Position numbers and translations under genes: made by a program. Below, piece by piece: positions 46,568 through 57,407 of a stretch of 64,000 nt of DNA. Every line of letters begins with the position of its first letter. Positions within the stretch are counted from its first letter, which is position 1. Source of the DNA: Symsagittifera roscoffensis (taxonomy: Eukaryota > Xenacoelomorpha > Acoela > Convolutidae); assembly GCF_963678635.1 (NCBI RefSeq), contig NC_087064.1, positions 38,058,706-38,122,705 on the forward strand, given 5' to 3'. The notes below the pieces were generated by a model. The model searched no databases. It was not told where the DNA came from and saw only the letters and a program-made list of their open reading frames with translations.

Positions 46568-47340
46568 ATGGATTCTTGTACTATCAAACTAGTTTCTAAT
46601 GCTTCTTTTAATTGTTGTCCGAATCAAAGTCTTGGCTCTTTTATCAATTTTCTACCGGAGCAAAGACATTTTAAAGGAGAATGGGAAGTTGCTACTTCAG
46701 AAATATCGTACCTTTCATTGTACCAAAACGTTACTGAAGGAAAAATTACTCTCATAGATTGGAGAGAAAACTTGAGGCAAAAAAAGAGTTGTATTGGCAA
46801 GTATTGGTGATAAAGTTGTAGCTATGAATGAAAAAATTCAAAAACGTATAGGTGCGCAAAATTCTGAATTTAAGGGAATTTATATATCAGTAGATAAGAT
46901 TAAACAAAAATAACCTTTCATTTACCTGAGGATCAATCGATGTTTTTGACTTAAAGTGCTGATATGAGTCACATTTTTGGCTGTGATTTAAAGCAAATTA
47001 GACAGGGGTTATAACGAGTGGAAGAAGACCACAGTTTCCTCAGTACTCTTACAACGTTATAAGAATACATTTCCTGATGGTATATGGGGATATCATAGAA
47101 TATAATATAGTAGGTGATACAAAAACTCGTTTACTTTGTTGTATTCTTTTCATTTCCACAATTAAAATTGGAGACTTGATATCTACAAGACAGAACATGA
47201 AGTATCAGTCTTTTACGAAACTTCAATTTAAAGGGTTAATGAAAGAATCATTTCATAGCATAAAAATTGAACTAAGGGATACGACAGGCAAAATTTTTTG
47301 CAAGATTCGAATAATGATTTTTCGAACCTTACTAAAAGTA
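46568..47340 (+). pseudogene. Penton/minor-capsid-like protein remnant
   Basis: The first frame reads TIKLVSNASFNCCPNQSLGS and FKGEWEVATSEISYLSLYQN (46568-46810). A frameshifted middle has QKRIGAQNSEFKGIYISVDK. From 47077 comes GDIIEYNIVGDTKTRLLCC and FHSIKIELRDTTGK. This is the conserved protein located beside the major capsid gene in Maverick-like elements, widespread as an uncharacterised protein in invertebrates. Assignment as penton is by position and recollection. Confidence 0.58.
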
Positions 47341-47359
47341 TATAGTCCCATCTGCAGAT

Positions 47360-48620
47360 CATTTGAAATCGCAGCCCCATATATTGGAGAACTTACAGAC
47401 GGCTTCGGAGCTTTTACAAATTCTTTTTCGGAAGTTTTTGATAAAGTCCCAGTTTTGGAAACCATTGTGTCATCTTACACACAAGAAATTTTTACCAGTA
47501 CTTCTCTAGACGAAAGTAACTGAGTTTGAATTTGAGAAGGACCGTTTTCTTTGTTTGGATATGCGTGATACCCACCTAAATTTAAACCTTCAATTACCCT
47601 TAAACCTTCAAAAGAAGAAAAATCGGAGTATAGAGCAAAATCAGTGAATAACTGAGTTAAGGAACCAGAACCTTACTAAACTAGGTAAACGCCGATGGAT
47701 TATATTGTCATAAGGCACAAGTATCGAACGATTTCAACTCGTCGGCAGTGCGTAAGGAAGGAATACATGCTTGTCACGGAACTAATTTTGAAGTATTTTC
47801 GGAAACATTTGACATGTATCCGTTCTCTGGAAGAGCAGTTTCCGTAGGAACAGGGAAAATTTTTTCACTCTATTGGAAGCTTGCCAATGATTTGTTTACT
47901 TGTGAAAAATTTCTACTACCAAAAACCGCAGTTTGAAATAAACTAATTCGATCTAGACCTAATCTTTACATGCTGTCTGACAACTGTGAGGAAAATTGTT
48001 AATTGTTCGCTGTTTACTAGATGAATTTTGAACAGAATCTGAATACCCAATAAAAGCTGAACCTAATCATCAAAACTGGCAAAGGAATCTAGAAAATGAA
48101 CCTGCTCATTACAATTACATGGAATTTATAGCAAGAACATCTATCATTGGATCTCGTCAAAACCAGTTTATTTAAGAAAAGGTTTTCAATAATGATCCAA
48201 TAAGAAAAATAACTGTTGCAATGAATACAAATTCAGCTGTTGAGGGATCCTTTTTTGAAAATCGTTTCAACTATCATTAATTTTGTTTGAGAGAGCTTTG
48301 AATTTTTTGAACTGGAAGAGCAATTGTTTCATTAAATACAACTTATCTTTGTCGCCTCTATGTAAAAAAAATGAAAGCAATGCAGATTAACAAAATTTTT
48401 CCAGCTCTTCTTATGGAAAGTTTTCAAAACCACTAAATCACTGTTTTTGACTTGATTTCACTACAGATTTATCCAGAAATTTAGAGAAAGTTTGAGATCA
48501 GAATTGTTTTTCTAATTTTCCTTGGAGTGAGTAACGGAGGCGACAGTCTTGGGAGAACGACCATCAAATGTTCAAATTGACAAATTCGGAACACTCGCTA
48601 AAATGTTTAGTTTTTATGAA
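47360..48620 (+). pseudogene. Major capsid-like protein remnant (F54H12.2-like family)
   Basis: It starts in the same open frame as the previous gene's end: AAPYIGELTDGFGAFTNSFS and VLETIVSSYTQEIFTSTSLD (to 47523). After frame breaks come HACHGTNFEVFSETFDMYPF and ANDLFTCEKFLLPKTAV (47748-47936), then RSRPNLYMLSDN, a MNTNSAVEGSF-like segment near 48220, and a C-terminal QIDKFGTLAK segment near 48580. The order of blocks matches the F54H12.2-like family, which is the Polinton/Maverick major capsid group. Several stops and frameshifts. Confidence 0.62.
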
Positions 48621-48836
48621 ATTTCAGGGTCCTATAGAAAATTTGTTGCTATATTGAGATTTTTTTCCTGGTTTTTGTATCTGTACTATATATTTTGTTT
48701 TTCGTCAGACCTAAAGTAGACAAGGAATGTTGCCTAATTGAAAACCCGAGAATTTTGTACAAGCTAGACTGTGAACCAGTGTTCAAAAACCTTTGTCTCC
48801 AGTACATAATACTTTTGTGATACAGTACCTGAATGC

Positions 48837-49215
48837 GTGTCAGTCATCCAATCTTACTTTTTTAATTCTAAATTGAATTACCAAGCTGTCAATTTTTTGT
48901 TTTTCGAATTAAATCAAGTAGCAATTGCAAAGATGCATGAATATTCACTTCTACAATTTATCGAAAGAATTCCTGAGCTTAAGTTCAAGTATATGAGGTC
49001 TTATCCCTCTGATAAAGTTACTCAACTAACAAAAACTTTTTAGGCAATAATTAATTCAGCTCCAAGCAATTATAGAGGAGAACACTGAATCGTGATTGCT
49101 CGATTGGACAAAACGTACTACTTTTTTGATTCTTTGGAAGGAAACGTTTCAAGTATTAATCTTTACAGAAAAAGTACTAGCGCATTGTTCAAAGGAAACA
49201 TGATATGATTTCAAT
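48837..49215 (+). pseudogene. Adenain-like cysteine protease remnant
   Basis: In one frame: MHEYSLLQFIERIPELKFKY, MRSYPSDKVTQLTKTF, stop, AIINSAPSNYRGEH, stop, IVIARLDKTYYFFDSLEG. The GEH-W-hydrophobic segment with the catalytic His and the following YYFFDSL block resemble the maturation protease of Maverick-like elements and adenoviruses. Two in-frame stops, one replacing the Trp after the catalytic His, inactivate it. The Cys-containing end is not visible. Confidence 0.6.
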
Positions 49216-49368
49216 GTTTTGAATTTTATTAGTAATTATATGTGAGAACACAGTGAGTTATTTTTTGTGCGAATGTATGTACATCGCTGCAACAAAAATT
49301 TGTAGGATGTATTTTTTTAATCTAACTGTAAATTTTAAACTCTAAATTTGTATTTGTAATGGATATTC

Positions 49369-49566
49369 TTGATTTGTTTTCTTTTTGAAAAATGGAAACT
49401 TACAATTTGTAGAAATCCAGATGAGAATATCCGGGAATATGAAGGAGAGTTTGAAGAAAAAGATGATTTGTCACTTCTAGGAGCAGTAGGTTTGATAAAA
49501 ACAGCACGAAGTAAACTGAATGTGATTAATTTTAACAATGATTCTGAATATGAATTTTCGAGATAA
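49369..49566 (+). CDS. Short acidic open frame, unknown
   Basis: 65 codons including NPDENIREYEGEFEEKDDL and SKLNVINFNNDSEYEFSR. It follows the protease remnant in the same orientation and may be a last small piece of that element. Not recognised. Confidence 0.2.
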   Translation: MICFLFEKWKLTICRNPDENIREYEGEFEEKDDLSLLGAVGLIKTARSKLNVINFNNDSEYEFSR

Positions 49567-49913
49567 TTTTTGTTGGCTTCAACATCAATTTTTTTAAAAG
49601 TTTATTTTGTGGAAATTTTCAAGAACCACAGAAAAAATCTTTTTTTAATCTTTGTCAGAGTAAACTTCTTAAGATATTTGAAATAAATTTGTGGTGATTG
49701 GAGATTTTATGGTGATTGGAGATGATGATCTAAGAAATTAAATTGAAAAAAAAATAAAATCAACTGGCAACCATTTTCTAGTTTTAAGTTTGAGCAAGTT
49801 TTCAGATTTTCTTTGTTGTTGCTAAAACTTACCACGTCTGTTATACTAAAAACTTCTAACGCTCAAAAAAACAAAATCAATATTTCGAGAAACTTTGCAT
49901 AGGGTAATTGGCT

Positions 49914-50405
49914 CACCGTGAGTGGTAACATCTGATGTTGCAATTTTGACATAACTGTATTAGAAATTTTTTGTTTATGTCCACTACCTTGCTTGAATAA
50001 ACAAACATTCAATTTGTTTATATAGTTCAGCGTCCTCACTCACAAGGGGGGGGTAACAACTGTTGATGCAAATTTGAATTTTTTGCCCGAGAAAAATGTT
50101 GTTTACGTCCACTAGTTCGTTCCAATAACTAAACAATAAATTTACTTACAAACTCCAGCGTCCTCACTCACCATGAGGGGTAACATCTGTTGCTGCAAAT
50201 TGAACATATTTATCTGAAAAAGTTTTTGTTCACGTCCACTACCTCGCTTAAAAAAAATATAAAATTTCATTACTCAATTCAGTGTCCTCACTCACCACGG
50301 CAGATGACATCTGTTGCTACAAATTTGACACTTTTGTCTGAGAAGTTTTTTTGTTTACGACCAGTACTTTGCTGTAATAAACAAATACGAAAATTTGACT
50401 GCAAA
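49914..50405. repeat. Four tandem copies of a ~125-bp repeat
   Basis: Units begin CTCAC(C/A)..., contain GGTAACATCTG(T/A)TG(C/A)TGCAAATTT-type blocks, TTTACGTCCACTA and end CAG(C/T)GTCCTCA. Starts are near 49914, 50038, 50167 and 50290. Units differ by 15-25 percent. Confidence 0.7.
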
Positions 50406-51171
50406 AAAAATTAAATCTTTTCTGAAACTTACCAACTTAAGTTTACCATCAATAAAACTATCACATCGTCATACATAAGTTTTTAAACATTCCCACCTGG
50501 GATCTTTAGCCTTGCTGTATCGGCGAATTCGGGCGCCAACATTTTTTTTTCTCGAAACTTACCATCTTACCATCTGAAACTCTGAAACCTATCACCTTAA
50601 AATATGGGAAATATTTTCCCTATCTTAATAAATAAGGTGATGAACGAATATTTTTCAGCCTGTGTTGAAATACGGGAGTCATCGAGACCCCTCCCCCCTC
50701 GGACAATTTCTAACCGACCAAACTACTCCTGGCCAAATACAATCGGACAACGGAAAATATTTATCAGTATCAGTAAAATTCAATACAGCATCTTAAAGGT
50801 ATTTCTCCTCAAATTGTTGCCAATTAACCAATAAATTTTTTTTATTTGGATCAACTGTACAATCTCGCTCATCACCCCCTCCCTAAGTGACCTACCGTAG
50901 AATGTCTTCTCCAAGAATGTATTATTTCGGAAACATTGGTTTATACATTTTTCTTATGCGGGGTTGCCTTTGCATGCTGTTAACTTCACGAAATAATGTT
51001 CTAAATCCTTTTTCTTTATAAATATCTATGCATAAATTTAGTTTTCAAAAAATCTATACTTTCTCAGCCCTAAATCGATTGGGGGAGAGAATTGTACGGT
51101 TGATCCGAGAAAACCTTAGGAAATTTGTTTTTAGGTCTAAGGTCTTTAGGTATTTTCAACTGCAATGTGAA
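50406..51171. other. Non-coding stretch
   Basis: A 76-codon open frame (50604-50834) has no recognisable content. A C-rich patch lies near 50689-50700. Confidence 0.35.
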
Positions 51172-51396
51172 CAGGGGCAGATCTAGGATTTTCTCGAGGG
51201 GGGGGGGGGCGGATTTTCAAAAAAAATCGAAAATTTTGACGACCTTTTTTTTAGGTCGACCAAATTGATTTTTCGAGCTCTCCCAAAGGACTGTTTTGCC
51301 CCTATTTTGGGCACTTTTTGAAAAATTTTGACAAAAAAATTGCGTTTTTTTTGGCGCGCGCTCCCCCTCAAAGTTAGTATATATTGGCGCCAAAAC
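51172..51396 (+). mobile_element. Truncated hAT-type element
   Basis: It begins CAGGGGCAGATCTAGG with a G-run and includes AGGTCGACCAAATTG, GAGCTCTCCC and GGCGCGCGCTCCCCC, ending TATATTGGCGCCAAA. The right terminus is absent. It lies about 130 bases upstream of the next gene. Confidence 0.65.
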
Positions 51397-51525
51397 TTTG
51401 CTTTAAGTTTTATTCCCTGTCCTCAATATTGGAAGTGTGCGGGCTCTAGTAAATTCACCTCGTGCAGCAAAATAATTATTCGGAAGGTAACTTGGTGAAA
51501 ACCCTGCTAATTGTTCACCGTTTAG

Positions 51526-52587
51526 ATGGCTCGCATTGGACAGAGAAAAATATTGTCATTTCTACTTCTCTCCATTCCATGGCTCGTTGTCTATAGCGTC
51601 TCCAAAAACAATGACTTCTTTAAAAATTTGGCGAAAGGGATTTCCGTTATTAGAATAAGGAACAACTGGGGGAGCAATATGTCGAAAAGTGTTGTCGTAG
51701 CACGAATTTTGAGCAACGACTTGCCTCCTCTGCACGGAGATCGCCAAACATACCTAAACAGTAGATTTATTCTGCAACATGAGATTTTACCACCCGATTT
51801 TAAACGTCTCTGGATTCTCAATTCTATAGTCAATAAAAGCAAGCAAGAGGAGTTGGAAACATTGCTCACTACTTATGACGAGTGGTTCGAAACTATCAGC
51901 TTTCCGAAGACTAATAACTCAAAGGTTTTAGAACAACAAGTTTTGAATGTGAACAGAGCTCGAAATATTGGAATTTGGGAAGCTTTCCAGTCTGGTGCAA
52001 ATTGGGTTCTCGTTTTGGATGGTTGCTCATTTTTGACCTCTGAAAGTTTGTCTTCCATTGCTCCATTCATACGAGACAAGACAAGAAAAGAAGTACTTTA
52101 TTTTATTCCTATGGTTCGCCTGCAGCATAAAGAACCAGCAGTGTCGATGAATACTTCTTATTCCCAACTTTTTCCTTACATATCAGGACAACAAGAGTGC
52201 CAACTTGGAATAAGTCGAAAAGCGTTTGATTCCCAAATTATACAAAATATAACAACGCCTCAGAACGGTTACGTTTTTGATGAAAAGAAGCTCTATGCCG
52301 ATGCAAACAAGCTTGATTTCTTAATACGTGCGCATGAATCACGTTTCAAGCAATATGTGCATTGTCAATCATCTATGGTGGGGTGGCAAATAGAGAAGTC
52401 TAGAAGTGTGGAGAGAGACCTGAAACGAATGAAAAGATGTGGATACGTTTTGCGACTACTTTATCACCCAGAGGATAGTGCTCCAGCCAATCAGTCACTA
52501 TCCGGTCAGGAAAGATCTGATCAGAGACACGATTCTAAAAGGAATTTTGAGAAAACTCTGAAAACACTAGCCTCGGAGTATCAATAA
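51526..52587 (+). CDS. Type II membrane protein resembling an uncharacterised glycosyltransferase family
   Basis: An intact 353-codon single-exon frame. Near the N-terminus, ILSFLLLSIPWLVVYSV (residues about 10-26) is a hydrophobic anchor after a short basic segment, which is the topology of Golgi enzymes. The lumenal part begins VVARILSNDLPPLHGDRQTY and FILQHEILPPDFKRLWILNS, then has NVNRARNIGIWEAFQSGANW and VLVLDGCSFLTSESLSSI. I recall the same order (NDLPP...QT, WILN, N-x-ARN, LxxDG-x-FLT) in uncharacterised proteins of bacteria and algae; the LDGC site would be the nucleotide-sugar/metal site if it is GT-A-like. The ATG directly follows TTTAG, a possible splice or trans-splice acceptor. 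Function is inferred only. Confidence 0.75.
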   Translation: MARIGQRKILSFLLLSIPWLVVYSVSKNNDFFKNLAKGISVIRIRNNWGSNMSKSVVVARILSNDLPPLHGDRQTYLNSRFILQHEILPPDFKRLWILNSIVNKSKQEELETLLTTYDEWFETISFPKTNNSKVLEQQVLNVNRARNIGIWEAFQSGANWVLVLDGCSFLTSESLSSIAPFIRDKTRKEVLYFIPMVRLQHKEPAVSMNTSYSQLFPYISGQQECQLGISRKAFDSQIIQNITTPQNGYVFDEKKLYADANKLDFLIRAHESRFKQYVHCQSSMVGWQIEKSRSVERDLKRMKRCGYVLRLLYHPEDSAPANQSLSGQERSDQRHDSKRNFEKTLKTLASEYQ

Positions 52588-52588
52588 A
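52583..52588 (+). promoter_or_regulatory. Polyadenylation signal overlapping the stop codon
   Basis: AATAAA at 52583-52588 contains the TAA stop (52585-52587) of the preceding gene. Confidence 0.5.
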
Positions 52589-53992
52589 AGCAATTATAAA
52601 GCATCAAGGGCGGATATGACGCTAGGAGTAAGCGGTGCTGGCTCTTTTCCAGTTTCCCAGCCCCCTCGTAGAGTTACAATGCAAAGTTGTTCAAAAAATA
52701 CTCATACGGCAACTTGCATTCGTTCATGCGGACACGTTATGTTAAGTTAAATAATCAAGGTCATATTAGATAAGCTTTTGGATCTCTAATTTCAGTAAAA
52801 ATCAATGGGTGGAACTGAAAAGAGCGGTGGTGTTTTTAGTTTCTAAGGCGGGCTAGATGAGTTTATGTCCGGGGTGGCTCACTCATAGAGTCATTTCAGA
52901 TAAAGTACACTGTCTGTTCGTCACGCTATCTAATTTTCGACCAGGTAGATTCGTGCAACTTCCTAATCTAATACCGATCTGAATCTTACTCTTATATCTC
53001 CTAGTCTCAATAGATCTAGTGTATACTGGTATTTGCGAGTTAGTTATCTGGAACTTGTTCCAAAGAAGAACAACTGTATTCTAAGTTATATTCAAATTAC
53101 TCTTAGTTTCAGCACTTCAAATAGTTATCAGTGTTAGTTATGGATCATGCTTGGTTAAAAAAAAATTTATGAGGATCGTTTTTCAAGAACATAACTGGTT
53201 CCATAAAGTAACAACTTACGTCAAATCGTTTCAAAACAAACTTAAAAACAACGTACAGCGCAAAAATCGTTCGTATTTGAAACATTTTTCTACCTCGCTG
53301 TACCAGGGTCAGCCAATAATCTTAATTGGGGGCCTTAAGTTTGGCACAAAAATCGGCAAAACAAAGCCAAAACGCTCCTCATTTAACCACTAGATGAACC
53401 GCTCTTACCTGTTGCGACTCTTTTCTAGTTCCCACTCCGAGTTTTTTTTCGAATTACGTTTTATTGAACTTTTTGAAACGACTTTTATTTGAAATCGTAC
53501 AAGCGTCAGCAAGTGAACAGAATTGCGGAACAATTGTTTAATGCGAGTTTTAGTATGAACGTTTTTCAAACAATTTTAATGTAATTTTAGGGTAGCGCGA
53601 AAGGTAAAAGAGCCACCCTTGTTTTTTTTTATTACATATGAATTTCCGGCTACTTTCTATTCACCGGAAATTTCAATGTTTTCATTGTAAAATTTTTTTA
53701 CGTTCTATAATTGCTGGATGCATCATGTGAAGACGCAAAATACTAAGAACGAAACTTCATACATTATTTATGTTGTTCACCATGCATAAACTCATTGCAT
53801 TAGGCAACGCTCTTTTCTGTAGATTTCCAACAAGATTGATTCAATTAAGCTAACAATGTTTGCTTTCAGTTTTTTTGTTTTGTTGCTTGATATCATCGTT
53901 CAACAATTTGCAATAATGAGAATGCAGCTTTTTTTGCGAAAAAACATTTAACAAGACTTGTATACAAGATTTTCTCTTGCCAAAGAAAGAAT
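52589..53992. other. Stretch without a supported gene
   Basis: An 80-codon frame at 53151-53393 is Lys-rich and unrecognised. Nothing else is seen. Confidence 0.4.
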
Positions 53993-54136
53993 TTATTGAG
54001 TTTGAATTATATGTGTCGAGCGACAAGTGACTAGGATCTGTAGGTCAAGTCCACATCGAGTTGGCCATTGTTCTTCTTCAATGAGTACCTTTGCTGCGAT
54101 GTTGTGTCCAAGCTTTAAATCCGGTGAGGGTTGTGA
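53993..54136 (-). CDS. Putative terminal exon, copy 1 (unknown family)
   Basis: After a possible acceptor (CCGTAG at 54137-54142, minus strand) the frame reads SQPSPDLKLGHNIAAKVLIE and EEQWPTRCGLD, then a diverged tail ending in TAA at 53995-53993. Residues 5-31 are nearly identical to the exon at 54318-54492, so one is a duplicate. The stop lies inside an AATAAA hexamer (53997-53992). Could be a fragment left by duplication. Confidence 0.4.
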   Translation of the reverse strand, partial: SQPSPDLKLGHNIAAKVLIEEEQWPTRCGLDLQILVTCRSTHIIQTQ

Positions 54137-54317
54137 CTACGGCAGCAAACCAATAGATTTGCCATTCCACAGTCAAATTGTCGTCGAGTTTTCATCTCCC
54201 TTTGCTGCTTGTTCCTTTTGCTCTAAGAAATGTTTTTAGCTTGCATATTGAATACATATCTTGTTAGTGAGATCAGTTTTAATTATGATCTTCATTAGTT
54301 GTTTTCGCAAAAGCGTT

Positions 54318-54492
54318 TTATTTAGTTTCGGTTATTTTGAAGCGTTGCTCATCAAGTCCACATCGAAATGGCCATTGTTCTTCTTCAATGAGTACCTTTG
54401 CTGCGATGCTGTGTCCAAGCTTTAAATCCGGTGAGAAATCGAGATTGGGGTCGTAGAACATGGTGGGTGCATGTACTTCGAGCGACGTCCTT
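54318..54492 (-). CDS. Putative terminal exon, copy 2 (unknown family)
   Basis: An acceptor CCCACCAG lies just upstream on the minus strand. The frame reads SLEVHAPTMFYDPNLDFSPD, LKLGHSIAAKVLIEEEQWPF and RCGLDEQRFKITETK, then TAA at 54320-54318, which is again inside AATAAA (54322-54317). It is uninterrupted and has coding-like composition. Upstream exons would lie to the right but were not identified. Function unknown. Confidence 0.45.
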
Positions 54493-55246
54493 CTGGTGGG
54501 TTAGGCCAGAGGGGGATAATTTATACAATCTCTTTGAGCAGAGACTCTTTTCGTTTTCAACTTTTTGTTCCATTTTATTAGGTGTTTTTCAGTTTTTTGT
54601 TTTTAGTTATGTCCTTTATATCAAAAACAGATTGTTGTGTTTTGGGTTTTTTTTTTGACATTTTGGTTTTTTAAATGGTTTTAATAAAACTTGAAAGTGA
54701 GTTTCAAAATAGTAATTTATCCAGTTTGAATCTGCGTTTGATCTGGTCTCAGTACCATGGGACTCTCTTATAATTGCGGTTGATTTTGTTGTGTTAGTAA
54801 GCTGCGTTGGTTAATTTAAGCTTGCTCATCATTCCTTTCAAATGGGTTAAGAAAAATACTAAAAACTGTGAAAACAAGTTAGAGTTGTTATCAGTTAGAG
54901 TTGAAACTTGAATTTCTTCTAATGAACAATTCTTTGTGGATAAATTTTTCAATTTTGGTGGATAGAGTGCGTGAAGTGTGGGCGAGTAAACGAAAAAAAA
55001 TCGAAGTTTACAAAAAAAGCTTACACAAAAATGTTAGTTGTCTTAAATTGACTTGCAATATCAGTTCACTACTTCGTATTATTGAATTTTACATCTTTTA
55101 TTAATTTTTGCATTTGTTGATAATTGTACTGCACTTGGATAATTCAGTTCCTTTGTTAGAATAAAATTTTAAAATTTTGTGATTTAAAAAAGAGCTTCGG
55201 ATTTTCTAATTAGATTTTATTCTTTTAGATGAATGACTGGTGAAAT
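54493..55246. other. Stretch without a supported gene
   Basis: T-rich on the plus strand, with short open frames of no recognisable content. Confidence 0.3.
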
Positions 55247-56240
55247 CTAAAAAAAGAAATATGAAAAACACGTGTAATATTGGTGAGTGTCTTGTTTTAT
55301 TTGTCTAAGTGATAAGACAATTTCATAATTACGAGGATTCGTTTTAAGGAAAACTTCAATAGGAAAGTTAGTCTTGATTGTGGCAGATGTTACTAGAAGC
55401 TTAAAAAGCATGCGGATGACGTTTTTAGTGCGAAGCAAAAGCCAAATTAGTTCAAGCGCTCTGATGATTTTACTTTTTCGCTAAGCGTTGAAAAATCATG
55501 GTTCATGTTTTGAATTAGATTATAAAGCTTGCGATTGAATTTAGTATTGTGAATATATTCGAGTAGGGTTATTTCAATGAGCTGTATTTTTTAGTGAGAA
55601 ATTATGACTGAACGGGCGTCGTCGATTGGGAATGTATTGGTCAGTGGGCAAAACTTATACATCTATCCGACAGAGTCATAATTACGGAGGATGCCGTGCA
55701 AGTTAGTAGATATGATGCGGCAGGCGGAATTTAAGAAATAAGGTGATGTGTACTTTGAGTTAATGAAAAGAAAAAGATGATGAGGGCTACGGGATGGTAG
55801 GTTGGTTATATAATGTTTTTATATGAATCTTTTTTATGTAGACGTGTGGGTTATCTTTCTTATGTACACGCTAGCATTATTTCGAGTGAGCAGTGAATGT
55901 CTCTTGCCTTTGGTGTAACGAAGTTAAATGATAGCGCGAAAAGGTTATATTTATTGAAAAAAGGCTCATATGCTTTGTTGTTTGTTAGTGCGCAAGCAAT
56001 TATTTTATCAAACTTCCTATTAGTGCCATCTAGGTGGAATATAGATTCTGATGTAAAGAAAAAAAATTTCAATTACTTGGGGATTAGTGTTTGGATCGTC
56101 TTCGTGTGGGGTATCTTCCATGTATCTAGAGACAGCATGATCGTAATAGTTAATTGAAAATCGGTTAGCGCGGGCTGCTGTGAACCTAATTAGTGTTCTG
56201 TTTAAATTGATGGTAGAGAATTGATTTTCGTGAAATGCCG
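55247..56240 (-). pseudogene. Degenerate coding remnant, possibly viral/retroelement
   Basis: Minus-strand fragments in shifting frames: LNRTLIRFTAARANRFSINY and YDHAVSRYMEDTP (about 56100-56210), FHLDGTNRKFDKIIACALTN (55860-56072) and LLRTKNVIRMLFKLLVTSAT (55247-55438). They have protein-like composition but no family I can name. They follow the glycoprotein-like remnant in the same orientation. Confidence 0.35.
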
Positions 56241-56443
56241 TGGTGAGTTGTGAATGATGGAATCACAGACTTCGGTGTCTTCGGGGTTATTTTTCAAGGA
56301 AAGTTTCAGTGGATTAGTGGAATTGTAGTAGGTGATCCAGGAGAATGAGGGAACTAGCACAATTTCATCAACGAACTAAAAAATCTGGGTTCCTAGTGTG
56401 TTGAGGGTTGAGTTCAATCGGTAAGAACGTGGGCGATTGAGGA

Positions 56444-56935
56444 TTAGGATGTTGAGGCTGAGTGGGTTAGCTGGTGAATTGGTAATGCGGCATTTGTATT
56501 ATGGAGGTGTTGTTGTTGAAATATAAAATTATCTAGTTCATACTCAAATTGATTGTCTGTGATGAGGCTGGATGCGTCGGGTTCGTTAATTGACAAAAAT
56601 GAAAGGATTGGTGTAGCGTCAGTGCATGAAGAGGGGAAGGATATATTTCAATAGGAAGCGGGGAACAATAAGTTGGAAAGGTGGTTAGGAAAAATTTTTA
56701 GGGCTGAATTGGGAGACTGGAGTTCGTCGGGAGTTTCTACATCAAGAAAATTAAAATTAGATATGGTGTTAAAAACTGTTTGGTTTGAATCGTCGAAGTC
56801 CATGCACGGTGAGTAAGAAGAAAAACTGAGTAGGGGAGAAAAGCTGAGATCTGAGAAAGAAATGCGGGAGGAGTGGCGTTGCAGGTTCGATGGATAGAAA
56901 AGGGAACGATCGAGGGATGCACTCTTTCGGCTCAT
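56444..56935 (-). pseudogene. Ser/Pro-rich open frame with one internal stop
   Basis: It starts MSRKSASLDRSLFYPSNLQR and continues CMDFDDSNQTVFNTISNFNF to a TGA near 56649. The same frame then stays open (TDATPILSFLSINEPDASSL ... QQQHLHNTNAALP) to a TAA at 56446-56444, about 163 codons in all. A single stop in an otherwise clean frame suggests recent loss. Family unknown; possibly a structural protein of the element that carries the glycoprotein-like remnant. Confidence 0.4.
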
Positions 56936-57407
56936 CGTGGGCTAAAAAGATGATTGTTTTGAGAACTGAAATTTATTGTGTGTGGTTGTTCTACAATTTG
57001 TTCATATGTGTCATCAATATTCGGTTGATGGAGTCTTATGCGATTTATTGCACTTCGTAGAAAATTACTATCTTGAGAGGTAGGTTTGTTCAGTGGTTAA
57101 TATTGTATTCCTATAGTTTCGTATGTGTTTGTTGGTTGTGTAGTTAGCTTTTTGTTATATTCGGTAATCTGAGCGTCTATGAGGATTTTTTAATTGAGGT
57201 GAAAAATACTTCAAAAAAATCCTGCTAAACAAATGCGTGCAACGCTTGCTTGTCTTTTGACTTGTGTATGTTTTGCGCATGCTTTTTAGAGTCCCTTTAG
57301 TAGTGAAAAAAGAAAATCTATAGAATTAAACATTGCGTATAACATAGTGAATCTTTCTAATTTATAGTATCGCCATCCTAGAAAAGCTGGGAGTTCGTTT
57401 TTGATGT

